Positions 6,281-6,450 of a stretch of DNA of 6,450 nt are shown piece after piece. Location of the stretch: assembly GCA_021205005.1 (NCBI GenBank), contig JAJPYK010000178.1:1-6450 (forward strand), written 5' to 3'. Each line of letters starts with the position of its first letter. Positions within the stretch are counted from its first letter, which is position 1. The notes below the pieces were generated by a model. The model saw nothing but the letters and a program-made list of their open reading frames with translations, was not told the DNA's origin and searched no databases. The DNA is from Paraprevotella sp. (GTDB lineage: Bacteria; Bacteroidota; Bacteroidia; Bacteroidales; Bacteroidaceae). The translations under genes were made by a program, and so were the position numbers.

Positions 6281-6303
6281 CAAAAGAAAAAAACAGAGAC
6301 TCT

Positions 6304-6450
6304 ATGGATTTGGTACAGCGATTTTTGAAATATGTGGGTTTCGATACCCAGTCGAGTGAAGAGGGAACGGGATGTCCGAGTACGGAGAAACAGATGGTAT
6401 TTGCCCGTTATTTGGAGAAAGAGCTGAAGGAAATCGGTCTTCAAGACGTT
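6304..6450 (+). CDS. pepT: Peptidase T (tripeptide aminopeptidase), N-terminal fragment
   Basis: The first 49 codons of a gene that continues beyond the window. The product begins [20 protein letters not shown] and continues through PSTEKQ and a helix ([13 protein letters not shown]). This is the conserved opening of peptidase T: an RFL-Y helix, the DTQS motif, then PST-x-x-Q. PepT is a cytoplasmic zinc-dependent M20 family peptidase that removes the N-terminal residue from tripeptides; the metal ligands lie further on and cannot be checked here. I chose ATG 6304 because the protein then starts where the family normally does. An in-frame ATG at 6268 would add 12 residues ([12 protein letters not shown]) with no family resemblance. 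It is divergent from the lyase-like gene, with 197 bases between their starts, and is probably unrelated in function. Confidence 0.88.
   Translation, partial: MDLVQRFLKYVGFDTQSSEEGTGCPSTEKQMVFARYLEKELKEIGLQDV

Noticed and set aside
6115..6444. A 109-codon minus-strand frame upstream of the lyase-like gene
   Set aside because: It covers the divergent promoter region and is antisense to the clear pepT coding sequence.

Overview
This window looks like chromosomal DNA from a gut Bacteroidales bacterium, most likely Bacteroides or a close relative. Three things point there. Promoters follow the Bacteroidetes pattern (TTTG, a 19-20 base spacer, then TAnnTTTG) instead of the E. coli -35/-10. Start codons lack clear Shine-Dalgarno sequences. 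The large secreted enzyme has the architecture and C-terminal tail typical of Bacteroides glycan-degrading proteins. The species cannot be named from this sequence.

Layout, left to right. (1) 8-1099, minus strand: a 363-residue exported protein with a helical head, an aromatic/Gly-rich middle and a long Pro/Thr/Arg-rich tail; no function is assigned. Its putative promoter (about 1147-1178) is preceded by two tandem dyads (1187-1225) that look like activator sites. (2) 1250-2030: a long stretch with no convincing protein gene, bounded on each side by a minus-strand intrinsic terminator. It holds two copies of a near-perfect palindrome, TCTCTTA-N-TAAGAGA, on either side of a consensus plus-strand promoter (1474-1504) that drives no recognisable gene. 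(3) 2057-6106, minus strand: a 1349-residue secreted multidomain enzyme. It has a carbohydrate-binding-like module, an alpha/alpha-toroid and a beta-sandwich resembling polysaccharide lyases, a second copy of the binding-like module, and a sorting-signal-like tail. It has its own promoter and terminator, so it is probably monocistronic. (4) 6304-6450, plus strand: the first 49 codons of a peptidase T (pepT) gene, divergent from the enzyme gene.

Functionally, the enzyme is probably exported to cut a host or dietary polysaccharide. No SusC/SusD transporter pair or regulator is visible next to it, so within this window it is an orphan CAZyme-like gene. PepT is a cytoplasmic housekeeping peptidase and is probably unrelated. 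The most unusual part is the non-coding block at 1250-2030, where the palindromes could be operators in a duplicated leader or recombination sites flanking an invertible promoter.
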